Origin: Cyclobacteriaceae bacterium
GTDB lineage: Bacteria; Bacteroidota; Bacteroidia; Cytophagales; Cyclobacteriaceae
Reading direction: 5' to 3'
Length of the DNA stretch: 64,000 bases
Assembly: GCA_022842845.1 (NCBI GenBank)
Contig: JALHOT010000006.1
Span: 1-64,000 of the forward strand
Under the pieces are notes generated by a model, which was given only the letters and a program-made list of their open reading frames with translations, was not told the DNA's origin and did no database searches. The position numbers and the translations under genes were made by a program. This document shows, in pieces, positions 41,763 to 51,411 of this stretch. How positions within the stretch are numbered: the stretch's first letter is position 1; every line of letters starts with the position of its first letter.

Positions 41763-42833
41763 TTAAAAATCAGGGCAGGGAATAACCAACTTATCGGCTG
41801 GTGGTTTACGGGGATTGCGAAGAGGGAAACTGTAGACCAAACTAAACTCGTGCGCACCTCCGCTGCCAATACCCAAACGTGAAATGGTATAGTCAAAGCT
41901 GTAGCCGATGTTAATGGCATCTTTAGCCCCAAGTTGTGTAAAGCCTAAAAGCAATACAATCGATTCATTATTTAGAAAACCATTTACGGCTTTAAAAGGC
42001 ACGCCTCGGTACCAGGTTCCTAATACCAAAGGTTCTAAAGTGAAATACACACCCAGATCTAATTGATCGAATTGCCCCTGATGGCGGTACTGCACCGCAG
42101 GAGAAATACTTCTTTCTGTGTTGCGCATATACACACCACTGCCTTGTACACCCGACTTCATCTTGAATTTAAAACCACCGTGCACTGAGTATTTGAGTGG
42201 TAAACGACTTTCCTCATCAATAATCGATTGGTTGGGTCTGTTTAAATGATGGGCCGAAACACCCAGCCAGGCTGTTCTGGTAAAAAACATACCGCCTGCG
42301 CCCAGGTCTACAAAAAACTTACTGAAGTTGGTATTGAATTGCTCCGCAGTGGTAGGGCTAATAATACCTCCTGTAGCGGGGTCGAACTGATCACCGAAAG
42401 TCAACTTATCAAAGTTTATATCTCTTTGAAACATGGCGACCTGGAAGCCAGGACGAAAACCCAGGTTTTTATTAATCTTAAGTTCGTATGAGTATTGCGC
42501 ACCCACCTGCAGGGAGCGAAGTCCTGCTAATCCCTCCACATCACGCGATATCAAAAAACCAACACCGCTTTTCTTATCCTCAATAAAATAATCGCCATAC
42601 ACCGACATGGTGGTGAAATTAGCCTCCAAGGAAGGCCATTGATTTCTATAATTTAAGCCAACACGTGCCTGTCCGGTAGCGCCCGCCATCGCGGGGTTCA
42701 AGTATAAGGGTGCTGCATAAAACTGAGAGAACTGCGGATCTTGCGCAGTTACATTCAATACAGCGGCCAGTATGAATACCAATACTAAAAATGCCTTGTT
42801 CAGCACACTTTGGACAATTTGAATCCAACTCAT
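41763..42833 (-). CDS. PorP/SprF-family type IX secretion-associated outer-membrane protein
   Basis: 356 residues with a signal peptide (about 1-30, ending LNVTAQ). Family hallmarks: DPQFSQFYAAPLYLNPAMAGATG at the mature start, VGLNYRNQWPSL, SVYGDYFIEDKKSGVGFLISRD, LGFRPGFQVAMFQRDINFDKLTFGDQ and a C-terminal barrel with INIGYSFDYTISRLGIGSGGAHEFSLVY. These 14-strand-type barrels help type IX-secreted adhesins reach or attach to the cell surface in gliding Bacteroidota. It is divergent from the 1734-residue adhesin gene, the usual arrangement for a PorP/SprF protein and its cargo. Confidence 0.92.
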   Translation of the reverse strand: MSWIQIVQSVLNKAFLVLVFILAAVLNVTAQDPQFSQFYAAPLYLNPAMAGATGQARVGLNYRNQWPSLEANFTTMSVYGDYFIEDKKSGVGFLISRDVEGLAGLRSLQVGAQYSYELKINKNLGFRPGFQVAMFQRDINFDKLTFGDQFDPATGGIISPTTAEQFNTNFSKFFVDLGAGGMFFTRTAWLGVSAHHLNRPNQSIIDEESRLPLKYSVHGGFKFKMKSGVQGSGVYMRNTERSISPAVQYRHQGQFDQLDLGVYFTLEPLVLGTWYRGVPFKAVNGFLNNESIVLLLGFTQLGAKDAINIGYSFDYTISRLGIGSGGAHEFSLVYSFPLRNPRKPPADKLVIPCPDF

Positions 42834-43006
42834 CGAAGCAAATTAAAAGGATTAAGATGGTTTAAAAAACAACTGAGGTGTTAAAACAACTCTTTTGACA
42901 TTCACTTAACGCTATTTTTGGTCAAATTGTATACTTTCGTTGGTTTCAGGCGTTTTAGTGTTGATGATTTTGTGCCACTCCCCTATGTTGGGTAAGATTT
43001 GATAGT

Positions 43007-46000
43007 ATGCGAATAAAGTTTCTGATTTTTTTTCTGCTTTTAACAAGGTTTGTCACTGCCCAGGATTTATCAAAGCATAACTGGTACTTTGGTAACAGCA
43101 CACAGGCTATTCGTTTTGACAGAACTAGCAACCAGGCTGAGCGAATCAGTAAAACCTTAAACCAGCCCTTTGGCATAGGGGGTAGTGGTGTTGCCACTGA
43201 TCATACCAATCGCAACTTATTATTCTATACAGATGGCGCCAACATTTATGATGTTAATGGCTTAGTCATGCCTAATGGTTCCGGACTTGCTGGTGCTTCT
43301 GTTACCAATCAGCCAGTAGCTCTTTGCCCGGTGCCTGCTACACCTAACCAATTCTTTGTTTTTACAAGAAATGGTGGTGGCACGGTTACGATGAGTACGG
43401 TAGATATGGGACAATTTGGTAACTCCCTTTTTCCGGCACCAGCTACGGGTGATGTCGCAGTTCGGAATCAGGTAGTAGGCAGCGGGCTCAGCAACCGGTC
43501 AGAGGCCATGCTATTAATTTCAAGCCCCTTGGATACTGCTCATTGGTTGATTACTCATGAAATCAACACGTCCAATTATACAGTTACAGAAATCAGTACT
43601 GGTGGCATTACCAATACAACTTTTAGTGGATTAGGATTTGATATCAACCCATCCAGCTTTTCTTACCATGCAGCCACCGGTCGTCTGGCAGTAGCACCAA
43701 AAGATCCTGCCTTAAACATCATCATACTCAACTTCAATAATACGAATGGCACACTAAGCTTTGGGCAATTTATTTTTAACACCTCTGCTCCTGCTGTGGC
43801 AGAAGCAGCCACCTATGATACAGAGTTCAGTTTCAATGGACGTTTTCTTTATATCTCCAGAACCGGTGAAGCGGGGATCGAAGCCAACTTACTTCAATTT
43901 GATTTTTCTAATCCTACCAATACATTAGATACCATTTCAACACTTCCGGGTGGTATGTTCAGGAGCTGGGGAATACAAATGGCTCCCGACAGCGCCATCT
44001 ACCATCTCTATCAAGCCAGCGCTGGTGGCCCCTTCTTGGTAGGTAGATTAAATGATACTGATTCGCTTGCCAGCGCTACCAACTATACCCCTGCTGTTTT
44101 TGGCACAATGGATTTTGCTGCCAAGCAATTTCCGGCTTTTGCACCTAAGGCCCGCATCACCCTTAACGTATCGTTTATTGAGCAGGGACTTTGTTCCAAC
44201 AGTACCACCACTTTTTTTCCCACTGTTACTCCCGGAGCGGACAGCCTCCGATGGGATTTTGGTGATGGCAATTTCTCCAATGCCTGGTCGCCCGTTCATA
44301 CGTACGATAATGGGGGAACCTTTAACGTTAGCCTCAGGGCATTTTTAAAAGGAGATACCGCCTCTTTTAATAAGAGTATTAATATCACACAATTTGATTT
44401 GACTTTAACACTTGCCTCAGATACCACGGCTTGCGAATGTGAGTTGCCTGTCAACAACGGCAGAGGTCCTTGCCCAAATGATACAAGTGATGATTTTTCA
44501 ATACAAGTAACCGTCAATGGTGGTACCCCTACCTCCACACAATGGTTTGGTCCTGGTGGAATTCTTACCGGACAAACCACCAGCACACTTCGTCCAGACT
44601 CGGCCGGCTATTATTATGTGGTGGTAACAGATGCTTCTGGTTGCTCTGCTCATGCAGGTGTTAACATACGACAATACGGTTTACAACAACAACGTGCCAA
44701 CATTTGGTATTTTGGTAATCGGGCAGGTATAGACTTTAACAATGGGGCAGTACCTATAAGCAATACCGTGATGAATGCACCCGAGGGTTGTGCCATTGTG
44801 TGTGATGATAATGGTCAGACTATTTTCTTCACTGATGGTACCTCCGTTTGGGATCGCGATTTCAATGAACTCGCCACGGGCATTGGAGGAAACCAGGCTT
44901 CGACTCAATCAGCCTTTATCATGCCTGTTGCCGGAGATGCAACCCTTTATTACATTTTTACTACTCAAAATATTTTTGGTACATCAACCTTTGAACTTCG
45001 TTATTCTTTATACGATCTAAAAGCCAATAATGGTAATGGCGATGTAGTACTACAAGACATACTTTTATTCGCAAAAAGCACAGAAAGAATTACCGGTAAT
45101 GATAATTGGCTCATTGCCCATGAATATGGCAATAATTCTTTCCGAGCTTACAACGTAAGCCCAACAGGAATCGGTGCACCCGTTATTTCAAGCATAGGTT
45201 CCGATCATAGCCAAAGCATTCAAGCCAATGGTGAGGGCTATATGAAATTGGGTGCTCATTTAGCAGTGGCTCTTTCTACACCTGGTGTTTCTAATATAGT
45301 TGAGCTCTTCGATTTTGATAACGCAACCGGGGTAGTAAGCAATTTCAGAACTGCCAATTTAAACAGTACTACAGGGCAAGTGTATGGCGTTGAATTCTCT
45401 CCCGGAGGCAATAAACTCTACGCTACCTTAAGCAATGCTTCTTCACAGTTATACGAGTTCTCCATCGACTCTGTAGGTATGCCTTACCTTAAAAACATTT
45501 TCCCCGGGATCCCTAACAGACTTGGCGCTATACAAACCGGACCAGATGGGCAGATTTATGTTGCAGTAGATGGACAAAGTGCTTTGGGTACCATCACACC
45601 TAATGAAGATACCACTCAAGTATCAAGTTTCAATGTGACAGGTTTTGCTTTACTAGGTGGAACCAATAGTCGCCTGGGCCTTCCTAACTTCGCTCAAAAC
45701 GTATCAAGCCCTGCCCAACAACCGAGCATTACCGCCACCGGGGTATGTCTGGGATCTCCTACTGTATTCTTAGGAACTGCCACAGACAATATCGATCAAT
45801 TCAGCTGGCGTTTTCTGGCACTACCTGCAAACACCTTAGTGGGTACTGGCACCGGAGATAGCGTCTCCTTCACTTTTGCAGCAGCAGGCGATTATCTGAT
45901 TTCACTTCGTTTAACCAATCGCTGCAGACTTGACTCTACGTTAACACAGCAGATTACCATCGTGGCACCACCTGCCAACCCTACTTTCTTACAACCCGGA

Positions 46001-48211
46001 CAAACACCGGTACTATGTACAGGTTCTGTACAATTAGAAGCCACTCCAGCTACTAACCCTAACCTGGCTAACCTCTCCTTTTTATGGACAACCGGTGATA
46101 CAACGCGCACGGTAGTGGTCAATCAGCAAACTATCATTGGCGTTACCGTTACAGATGTGAATGGCTGTTCATCGAACGGTAGTTTACTCGTGGCTGATAA
46201 CCGGCCGCAGGTAGATTTAGGACCGGATCTTACCATTTGTCAGAATACACCGATTGCTCCCTTGGATGCACAAAACCCAGGCACTTCCTATACATGGACG
46301 ATCAATAATGGAAGTACTACCACTACGCAAACAAGAAGTGTAGACACTTCTTTACCTGGCGTTTTTGAATACAGAGTAATTGTGCTTGATCCCATTACAA
46401 CTTGTACGGTGAGCGATAGTATTACCTACAGCATTAATGCAACACCTGTATTTACTGCAAACCCCATCGATGCCACCGGTTGTAATACTGCTGATGGACA
46501 AGTGACCATTAACATCCCGGCTTCAGGTGGTAGCTATTCTTATTTCTTTACCGGGCCACCAGCCTTTCAGGCAGTAAACCAAAGTGGACCTATCAATCAG
46601 AATATCACGGGCATTGCTTCAGGAAGTTATGGTGTTACCGTCATTGATGATCTGTCGGGTTGCCAGGCCACCAGCGTGGTAGGCATTGCCAATGCAGCCA
46701 TTACTGTGAGTGCTGTGCAGGATGGAACCTGCGATCCGTTGATTTTCATGGATGTTACGCACAACGTTGTTTCTTCTTTTACCTATAGAGTATTAGACGC
46801 TTCCCTCACGGTGGTCGATACCGGAGCAGATCAAATACGCGCAACACCCTATACTACCGCAGCTGTGCCTGGTAATAATACTTATGTAGTAGAAATTACC
46901 AGAACAGCTGATAACTGTGTTAGTGCCTCTGCCCCTCTGTTGGTAAACCAAGATCCACAAGTGACTATCAGCGGTTTTACAACCAGTTGTGGCCCATCAG
47001 GGGAAACGATCGTTACTGTTTCTTCAAGCGATGCCGGACCTTTCACCTTCGACTGGAGTGCCTCACAGGCGGGCAGTATTGCTGGTGCCACAAATCTCAC
47101 CAGTGTCACCCTTAATCCTGGCACCTGGAATTTATCAGTAACAGTGGACAATACAACATTGTGCCCTGTCACAAGTCCCTTTACCGCAACAGGCGTTGCC
47201 CCCTTTACTGCAAGCTTATCCCAAAGCGATCCCTGTCAATCATCGGTGTCCATTAACGCATCCCCTACTGGTAACTTTACCTACCTCTGGACCAGAAACC
47301 CTGCTCCAGCCCCTGTCGGTGGACAAAGCCTGGCACTTACCACTGCTGATGATAATGCCACCTATGGTGTCACTGTGAGAAGTACAATTTCAGGTTGTAA
47401 CAGTACCGCTACACCACTTCTGGTAAATGTAGTTGGAGAGTTTAGCGTTAGCCTCAGTTCAACACCTCCCTGCGAAGGAACGCCCTTCACTTTATCAGCA
47501 GCTACTACACAAATCCCAACCAGCTATGCCTGGACATTCAACGGTAGTAACATTGCGGGGGCCAGCAACGGAACCCTTCAAGATACCAGGGATGGTGTCT
47601 ATGAGGTAACGGTAATACGTGATGTGTGCAGTGATCGTGAGTCTATAGCAATTACTAATGCGCCTACCACCTCCGGACAAATGCGTGACAACGCACTTAT
47701 TTGTAATGACCCTGCTAATGGCGATCCATCTACCAGCACCGTACTGTTAAATCCAGGCAATGGATTCAGTGCTTTTGAATGGTTTAAAGATGGCGTAGCT
47801 ATTGGCGTTTTTGATCCAACATATACTGCTACTGAGCCAGGTATTTACTCGGTAAATCTGGTCAATGATTTTGGTTGCCCTAGCTCGGATAGAACAACCA
47901 TTATTTTTGAATGTGAACCACGCGTTGTGGCACCTACCGCCTTCAGGCCCGGTAGCAGCAATGCCCAGACAAAAGATTTCTTTGTATTCCCCTTCTTCAT
48001 TGCTGATGAAGGATTTCAGGTATTTATTTTCAATCGCTGGGGCGAAATGGTCTTTCAATCAAACGATCCTGGCTTCCGCTGGAACGGAGGTTACAATAAT
48101 GGAGCCCTTTTACCAGCAGGCACCTATACCTACGTGGTTAAATACAAGAGCAGCTTCAGACCGGAAGATGGCATACGCGAACAAAGAGGAGGCGTTGTGT
48201 TGGTCAGATAA
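43007..48211 (+). CDS. Giant type IX-secreted adhesin with gliding-motility-type C-terminal domain
   Basis: 1734 residues. Signal peptide 1-18 (FVTAQ). Two long propeller-like regions begin with the same motif, NWYFGNSTQAIRFD (about 25) and IWYFGNRAGIDFN (about 567). A PKD domain is clear near 405-455 (RWDFGDGNFSNAWSPVHTYDNGGTFNVSL); further PKD/Ig-like beta modules fill about 950-1640, with WTTGDT and CNSTATP-type cysteine motifs. The last 90 residues (VVAPTAFRPGSSNAQTKDFF, FNRWGEMVFQS, WNGGYNNGALLPAGTYTYVVKY) are the CHU_C/type-B sorting domain. Probably a surface adhesin exported by the type IX system with the divergent PorP/SprF protein. Confidence 0.92.
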   Translation: MRIKFLIFFLLLTRFVTAQDLSKHNWYFGNSTQAIRFDRTSNQAERISKTLNQPFGIGGSGVATDHTNRNLLFYTDGANIYDVNGLVMPNGSGLAGASVTNQPVALCPVPATPNQFFVFTRNGGGTVTMSTVDMGQFGNSLFPAPATGDVAVRNQVVGSGLSNRSEAMLLISSPLDTAHWLITHEINTSNYTVTEISTGGITNTTFSGLGFDINPSSFSYHAATGRLAVAPKDPALNIIILNFNNTNGTLSFGQFIFNTSAPAVAEAATYDTEFSFNGRFLYISRTGEAGIEANLLQFDFSNPTNTLDTISTLPGGMFRSWGIQMAPDSAIYHLYQASAGGPFLVGRLNDTDSLASATNYTPAVFGTMDFAAKQFPAFAPKARITLNVSFIEQGLCSNSTTTFFPTVTPGADSLRWDFGDGNFSNAWSPVHTYDNGGTFNVSLRAFLKGDTASFNKSINITQFDLTLTLASDTTACECELPVNNGRGPCPNDTSDDFSIQVTVNGGTPTSTQWFGPGGILTGQTTSTLRPDSAGYYYVVVTDASGCSAHAGVNIRQYGLQQQRANIWYFGNRAGIDFNNGAVPISNTVMNAPEGCAIVCDDNGQTIFFTDGTSVWDRDFNELATGIGGNQASTQSAFIMPVAGDATLYYIFTTQNIFGTSTFELRYSLYDLKANNGNGDVVLQDILLFAKSTERITGNDNWLIAHEYGNNSFRAYNVSPTGIGAPVISSIGSDHSQSIQANGEGYMKLGAHLAVALSTPGVSNIVELFDFDNATGVVSNFRTANLNSTTGQVYGVEFSPGGNKLYATLSNASSQLYEFSIDSVGMPYLKNIFPGIPNRLGAIQTGPDGQIYVAVDGQSALGTITPNEDTTQVSSFNVTGFALLGGTNSRLGLPNFAQNVSSPAQQPSITATGVCLGSPTVFLGTATDNIDQFSWRFLALPANTLVGTGTGDSVSFTFAAAGDYLISLRLTNRCRLDSTLTQQITIVAPPANPTFLQPGQTPVLCTGSVQLEATPATNPNLANLSFLWTTGDTTRTVVVNQQTIIGVTVTDVNGCSSNGSLLVADNRPQVDLGPDLTICQNTPIAPLDAQNPGTSYTWTINNGSTTTTQTRSVDTSLPGVFEYRVIVLDPITTCTVSDSITYSINATPVFTANPIDATGCNTADGQVTINIPASGGSYSYFFTGPPAFQAVNQSGPINQNITGIASGSYGVTVIDDLSGCQATSVVGIANAAITVSAVQDGTCDPLIFMDVTHNVVSSFTYRVLDASLTVVDTGADQIRATPYTTAAVPGNNTYVVEITRTADNCVSASAPLLVNQDPQVTISGFTTSCGPSGETIVTVSSSDAGPFTFDWSASQAGSIAGATNLTSVTLNPGTWNLSVTVDNTTLCPVTSPFTATGVAPFTASLSQSDPCQSSVSINASPTGNFTYLWTRNPAPAPVGGQSLALTTADDNATYGVTVRSTISGCNSTATPLLVNVVGEFSVSLSSTPPCEGTPFTLSAATTQIPTSYAWTFNGSNIAGASNGTLQDTRDGVYEVTVIRDVCSDRESIAITNAPTTSGQMRDNALICNDPANGDPSTSTVLLNPGNGFSAFEWFKDGVAIGVFDPTYTATEPGIYSVNLVNDFGCPSSDRTTIIFECEPRVVAPTAFRPGSSNAQTKDFFVFPFFIADEGFQVFIFNRWGEMVFQSNDPGFRWNGGYNNGALLPAGTYTYVVKYKSSFRPEDGIREQRGGVVLVR

Positions 48212-48267
48212 AATCTGACATTAACCATAAAGCAATAAAACAATAATTGAATCAACTAAAACAAAAG

Positions 48268-48603
48268 ATGATGAAAACAACTTTACTATTACTCAGCCTT
48301 TTCATAGGAAGTTCGCAAATTGTAAAAACCCAATTACACATAACGGTTCGCAACGAGCTCGGTAATACAGAAGCTGGCGTGAGCGTGACTTTATATGCTA
48401 CAGAAACTGATTATGAAAAAGAACAGAACCCGGTGCAGAGCGGCACTACTGATGAAAAGGGAATCGTTAAGTTTAAAGAATTGAAAGCGCAGGAATATTT
48501 CGTGCTGGCCAAAAAGGGAGACATCAACAACTTTGGTGGTGGTGAAAAAACCGGAGAACTGGTGGCTAACCGTATTAATAAAGTCAATATCATTATTCAA
48601 TAA
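48268..48603 (+). CDS. Small secreted carboxypeptidase-regulatory-like domain protein
   Basis: 111 residues from the ATG at 48268 (another ATG follows at once; an earlier one at 48247 precedes the signal peptide). Signal sequence KTTLLLLSLFIGSSQ, then a single prealbumin-like beta domain: LHITVRNELGNTEAGVSVTLYATETDY, then GTTDEKGIVKFKELKAQEYFVLAKKGDI. This is the CarboxypepD_reg/Cna-B-type fold. It lies 56 bp after the adhesin and 6 bp before the NUDIX gene. Role unknown; a periplasmic or surface beta protein. Confidence 0.72.
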   Translation: MMKTTLLLLSLFIGSSQIVKTQLHITVRNELGNTEAGVSVTLYATETDYEKEQNPVQSGTTDEKGIVKFKELKAQEYFVLAKKGDINNFGGGEKTGELVANRINKVNIIIQ

Positions 48604-48609
48604 AGATAC

Positions 48610-49149
48610 ATGAATGACCGTGAAGGGTTAATCCAAGCATTGACTCACTATACAACAAGCTTTGAAGAGGAGGCAAGATTCGCCTCCTCTTTTCTTTCAT
48701 TATTACAACACCCGGATGCCTTTCAAAGAAGCCATTTACCTGGCCATGTTACAGGCTCAGCCTGGATCATCAACAAGCCCCGCACCCACGTATTATTAAC
48801 CCATCATGCCAAGCTAAATAAATGGCTACAGCCGGGCGGTCATGCTGATGGTGAAGAAAATGTTTTGAACGTTGCCTTGAGAGAAGCGGAAGAAGAAACA
48901 GGTGTAAAAGCATTTCGCCTAGTACTCACTGGCATTTTTGATATCGACATCCATCCTATCCCAGCGAGAAAGGATTTTGTAGCCCACGATCATTATGATA
49001 TTCGTTTTCTACTCGAGGCCAATATGGAGGAGCCGCTGATTATTACAGAAGAATCTCATGACCTTGCCTGGGTCCCACTTCCGGTACTATCGAAGTATAA
49101 CAACAGCCCATCGTTGTTGAGAATGGCAGAGAAAGTAAATTTACTTTGA
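48610..49149 (+). CDS. NUDIX hydrolase
   Basis: 179 residues. The Nudix box is complete: GGHADGEENVLNVALREAEEETGV, with the G-x5-E-x7-R-E-x-x-E-E-x-G pattern. An N-terminal helical part of about 50 residues precedes the fold (SAWIINKPRTHVLLTHHAKLNKWLQPGG); after the box come DIDIHPIPARKDFVAHDHYDIRFLL and a C-terminal LAWVPL segment. Probably hydrolyses a nucleoside diphosphate-linked compound in the cytoplasm; substrate unknown. Cotranscription with the upstream beta-domain gene is possible (6-bp gap). The last codons overlap the convergent small membrane gene. Confidence 0.9.
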   Translation: MNDREGLIQALTHYTTSFEEEARFASSFLSLLQHPDAFQRSHLPGHVTGSAWIINKPRTHVLLTHHAKLNKWLQPGGHADGEENVLNVALREAEEETGVKAFRLVLTGIFDIDIHPIPARKDFVAHDHYDIRFLLEANMEEPLIITEESHDLAWVPLPVLSKYNNSPSLLRMAEKVNLL

Positions 49150-49302
49150 GGTGAGCAATACAATGGCAAAAGCAATCACGACCAACCAAAAAGTATAAGG
49201 CGCAATGGCGGGTATGCTTACATAGCCCAACTTCATCACTACAGCCAGTAGCACAAGGATAACAGCTGACGCTTTCATAACAGATCTGGTCTTATTACTC
49301 AT
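49141..49302 (-). CDS. 53-residue two-helix membrane protein
   Basis: MSNKTRSVMKASAVILVLLA... with two hydrophobic helices (about 9-25 and 32-50), the second ending FWLVVIAFAIVLLTSK. It starts 3 bp after the stop of the glycosyltransferase gene on the same strand and ends inside the end of the NUDIX gene, so it looks like the last gene of the dihydroorotase-homologue operon. No family is recognised. The tight spacing and uninterrupted hydrophobic pattern support a real gene. Confidence 0.65.
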   Translation of the reverse strand: MSNKTRSVMKASAVILVLLAVVMKLGYVSIPAIAPYTFWLVVIAFAIVLLTSK

Positions 49303-49305
49303 ACA

Positions 49306-50313
49306 TTATACATTAGTTGAAGAATATACTTTCTTTTCCTCCTGATCCACGCCGACTTTTTCTATCACGAGGTAATCGCGCTTGGATTGCGATTGCATGG
49401 TGAGCATTTCTGCTAAAAAACCTGTTACAAATAACTGCACACCAATGACCACGGCTACCAATGCGAGATAAAAGATTGGTTGATCCGTGATGTCTCTTTT
49501 CATCGGTAACTTATCAATGTAAAGCGAGTACATCTTATCCCAGAAAATTTTAACAGTCAGCACAAAGCCAATCAAAAAAGACAAAGTACCCCAAGTCCCA
49601 AAAAAGTGCATAGGCTTTTGTCTGAATTTGCTGACAAAGGTGATGGAGAGTAAATCAAGAAAGCCATTGATGAAACGCTCCAAACCAAACTTGGTCGAGC
49701 CATATTTTCGCGCTCTGTGTTCTACTACCTTTTCGGTAATGCGGGTAAAACCTGCCCACTTAGCGATCACAGGAATGTAACGGTGCATTTCACCATACAC
49801 ATTAATATTCTTGATCACCATGCGATCATAAGCCTTGAGTCCACAATTAAAATCGTGCAACTTGATCCCTGAAATTCGGCTGGTAACACCGTTAAAGAAT
49901 TTGGAAGGCAGAGTTTTAGACAAGGGGTCGTTGCGCTTCTTCTTCCAACCTGACACCAATTGAAACTTCTGCTCTTTGATCATGCGGTACAGCTCGGGAA
50001 TTTCATCCGGGCTGTCCTGTAAGTCAGCATCCATCGTAATGACCACCTCGCCCTGCACCGCCCTGAAACCAGTTTGCAGCGCAGCTGATTTACCAAAATT
50101 TCGATTGAAGCGTATGCCCTTGATGGCTGGATTTTGGTGATTGGCAGCCAGGATTTGATCCCAGGTACCATCGGTACTTCCATCGTCAATGAACAATACT
50201 TCATAAGAAAAGCCGTGTGATTGCATCACACGGCTTATCCAAGAACACAATTCGGGTATTGACTCTTCTTCGTCTTTGGCCGGAATTACTATTGAAAGCT
50301 GTAGGTTTGTCAT
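49306..50313 (-). CDS. Family 2 glycosyltransferase with C-terminal membrane helices (DPM1/GtrB-like)
   Basis: 335 residues. GT-A catalytic domain (about 1-230): LSIVIPAKDEEESIPEL, VLFIDDGSTDGTWDQI, FGKSAALQTGFRAVQGEVVITMDADLQDSPDEI with the D-x-D-type motif, and VEHRARKYGSTKFGLERF. Two membrane helices follow (about 240-262 and 280-305) and a polar tail. This is the build of polyprenyl-phosphate glycosyltransferases (GtrB/DPM1/ArnC), which load a sugar onto undecaprenyl phosphate. In an operon with two DUF4199 proteins; its stop-side neighbour is the 53-residue membrane protein. Confidence 0.92.
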   Translation of the reverse strand: MTNLQLSIVIPAKDEEESIPELCSWISRVMQSHGFSYEVLFIDDGSTDGTWDQILAANHQNPAIKGIRFNRNFGKSAALQTGFRAVQGEVVITMDADLQDSPDEIPELYRMIKEQKFQLVSGWKKKRNDPLSKTLPSKFFNGVTSRISGIKLHDFNCGLKAYDRMVIKNINVYGEMHRYIPVIAKWAGFTRITEKVVEHRARKYGSTKFGLERFINGFLDLLSITFVSKFRQKPMHFFGTWGTLSFLIGFVLTVKIFWDKMYSLYIDKLPMKRDITDQPIFYLALVAVVIGVQLFVTGFLAEMLTMQSQSKRDYLVIEKVGVDQEEKKVYSSTNV

Positions 50314-50864
50314 TAAAATGTCTCGGGCTCCTTTTTCTTAGCTATGGCACCGCTAATGAGTGCAAAGATAGCACATCCGATTAAAGAATAGCCAAATCCC
50401 ATTGCCAGCCCTCCAACGGTGTATCGCTTGGCAGTATCCTCCTGTGTCTTTGCCAAGGCTTCATCCAATTGATCTCCAGACATACCAAAGCCTTCCAGCA
50501 TTTTTGCAGCATTTTCCATGGCAACCTCAGTTATTTTTGCAGGTAACTCAGGGTCGATGACGGTATAAAGCAGTATGGAGAAAATGGTAGAAATCAAAGC
50601 AGATACAGCGAATACAACAAAACCGTATTGAAAGGCTTTGCCAAAACTTAGGTAGCCACCAATTTCATTTCTGTAATTAATACTAGCATAAATTCCATAG
50701 GCCAGGTAAATGCCTAGCGATATAAAGCCAAATGACATGGCCGCCAGAAGCGTATAATCAATTGCATAGGCGCCAAGGGTTAAAACCACACTGACAATAC
50801 CTAAAATGACTGCATGCTTAATGGCATGGCTCATGAATGAAGGGGTTGCATTTTCGTTTTCCAT
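50313..50864 (-). CDS. DUF4199-family membrane protein
   Basis: 183 residues with four membrane helices (about 14-33, 38-57, 72-97 and 145-170). The core GGYLSFGKAFQYGFVVFAVSALISTIFSILLYTVIDPEL followed by a helical periplasmic part (MENAAKMLEGFGMS) is the DUF4199 pattern of Bacteroidota. Function unknown. One base overlaps the glycosyltransferase start, and it follows a second, more divergent DUF4199 protein by 7 bp, so the two probably act together with the glycosyltransferase. Confidence 0.85.
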   Translation of the reverse strand: MENENATPSFMSHAIKHAVILGIVSVVLTLGAYAIDYTLLAAMSFGFISLGIYLAYGIYASINYRNEIGGYLSFGKAFQYGFVVFAVSALISTIFSILLYTVIDPELPAKITEVAMENAAKMLEGFGMSGDQLDEALAKTQEDTAKRYTVGGLAMGFGYSLIGCAIFALISGAIAKKKEPETF

Positions 50865-50871
50865 AGGGGTC

Positions 50872-51411
50872 TTACTGTTTAGGTTGTTTTCTTAAAATTA
50901 TGGTAATAATAATACTGATGAAAAAGCCAATCAGCAAACTTTGTCTGAAATACAGCTTGGCCATTCCGAAACCATTAGTACGCGAAACCTCCTCTAAATT
51001 ACGCTCAAAATTATCTTTTCCTACCCGCTCAATATCTTCTGCAGGTATGGTGCCAGCCTGCTCAATAAAAAGCTTTATAAATTCATCCACAAAGGAATTA
51101 TCAACCTGAGTTAAGCCCCAGACAAATAGTGAAGAGAGTAAGGCAAAAGCAAGTAGAAAAATATAGCTACCTACCATGCCCTGAAAAAAATATAAAATGC
51201 CTTGCTGATGCTGATCGCGGTATTCTTTTAATGAAAAGAATATAAACACTCCGAATAAAAAGATGCGGAAATCGGCATACATCGGAATAAGAAAGGGGTG
51301 CTTACCCGTATAAAAGAGCATCAATAAAAGCGCCAGCGAAATCAATGAAGCAATGGCGCCATACTTTATAGGAACCTTTACCAGGGGAACATTAATCTTC
51401 ATCCTTATCAA
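50872..51411 (-). CDS. DUF4199-like membrane protein (divergent paralogue)
   Basis: 179 residues with four membrane helices (about 12-30, 38-54, 70-95 and 150-172). Layout equals that of the next gene: two helices, FSLKEYRDQHQQGILYFFQGMVGSYIFLLAFALLSSLF, a helical outer segment ending NGFGMAKLYFRQ, and a last helix. Sequence similarity is visible but weak. Its start overlaps the end of the dihydroorotase homologue by 20 bp, indicating coupled translation. Function unknown. Confidence 0.78.
   Translation of the reverse strand: MIRMKINVPLVKVPIKYGAIASLISLALLLMLFYTGKHPFLIPMYADFRIFLFGVFIFFSLKEYRDQHQQGILYFFQGMVGSYIFLLAFALLSSLFVWGLTQVDNSFVDEFIKLFIEQAGTIPAEDIERVGKDNFERNLEEVSRTNGFGMAKLYFRQSLLIGFFISIIITIILRKQPKQ

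Noticed and set aside
43007-48211. Numerous 60-100-residue frames on both strands inside the adhesin gene
   Set aside because: They are shadows of the long beta-repeat coding sequence and show no independent start signals or families.
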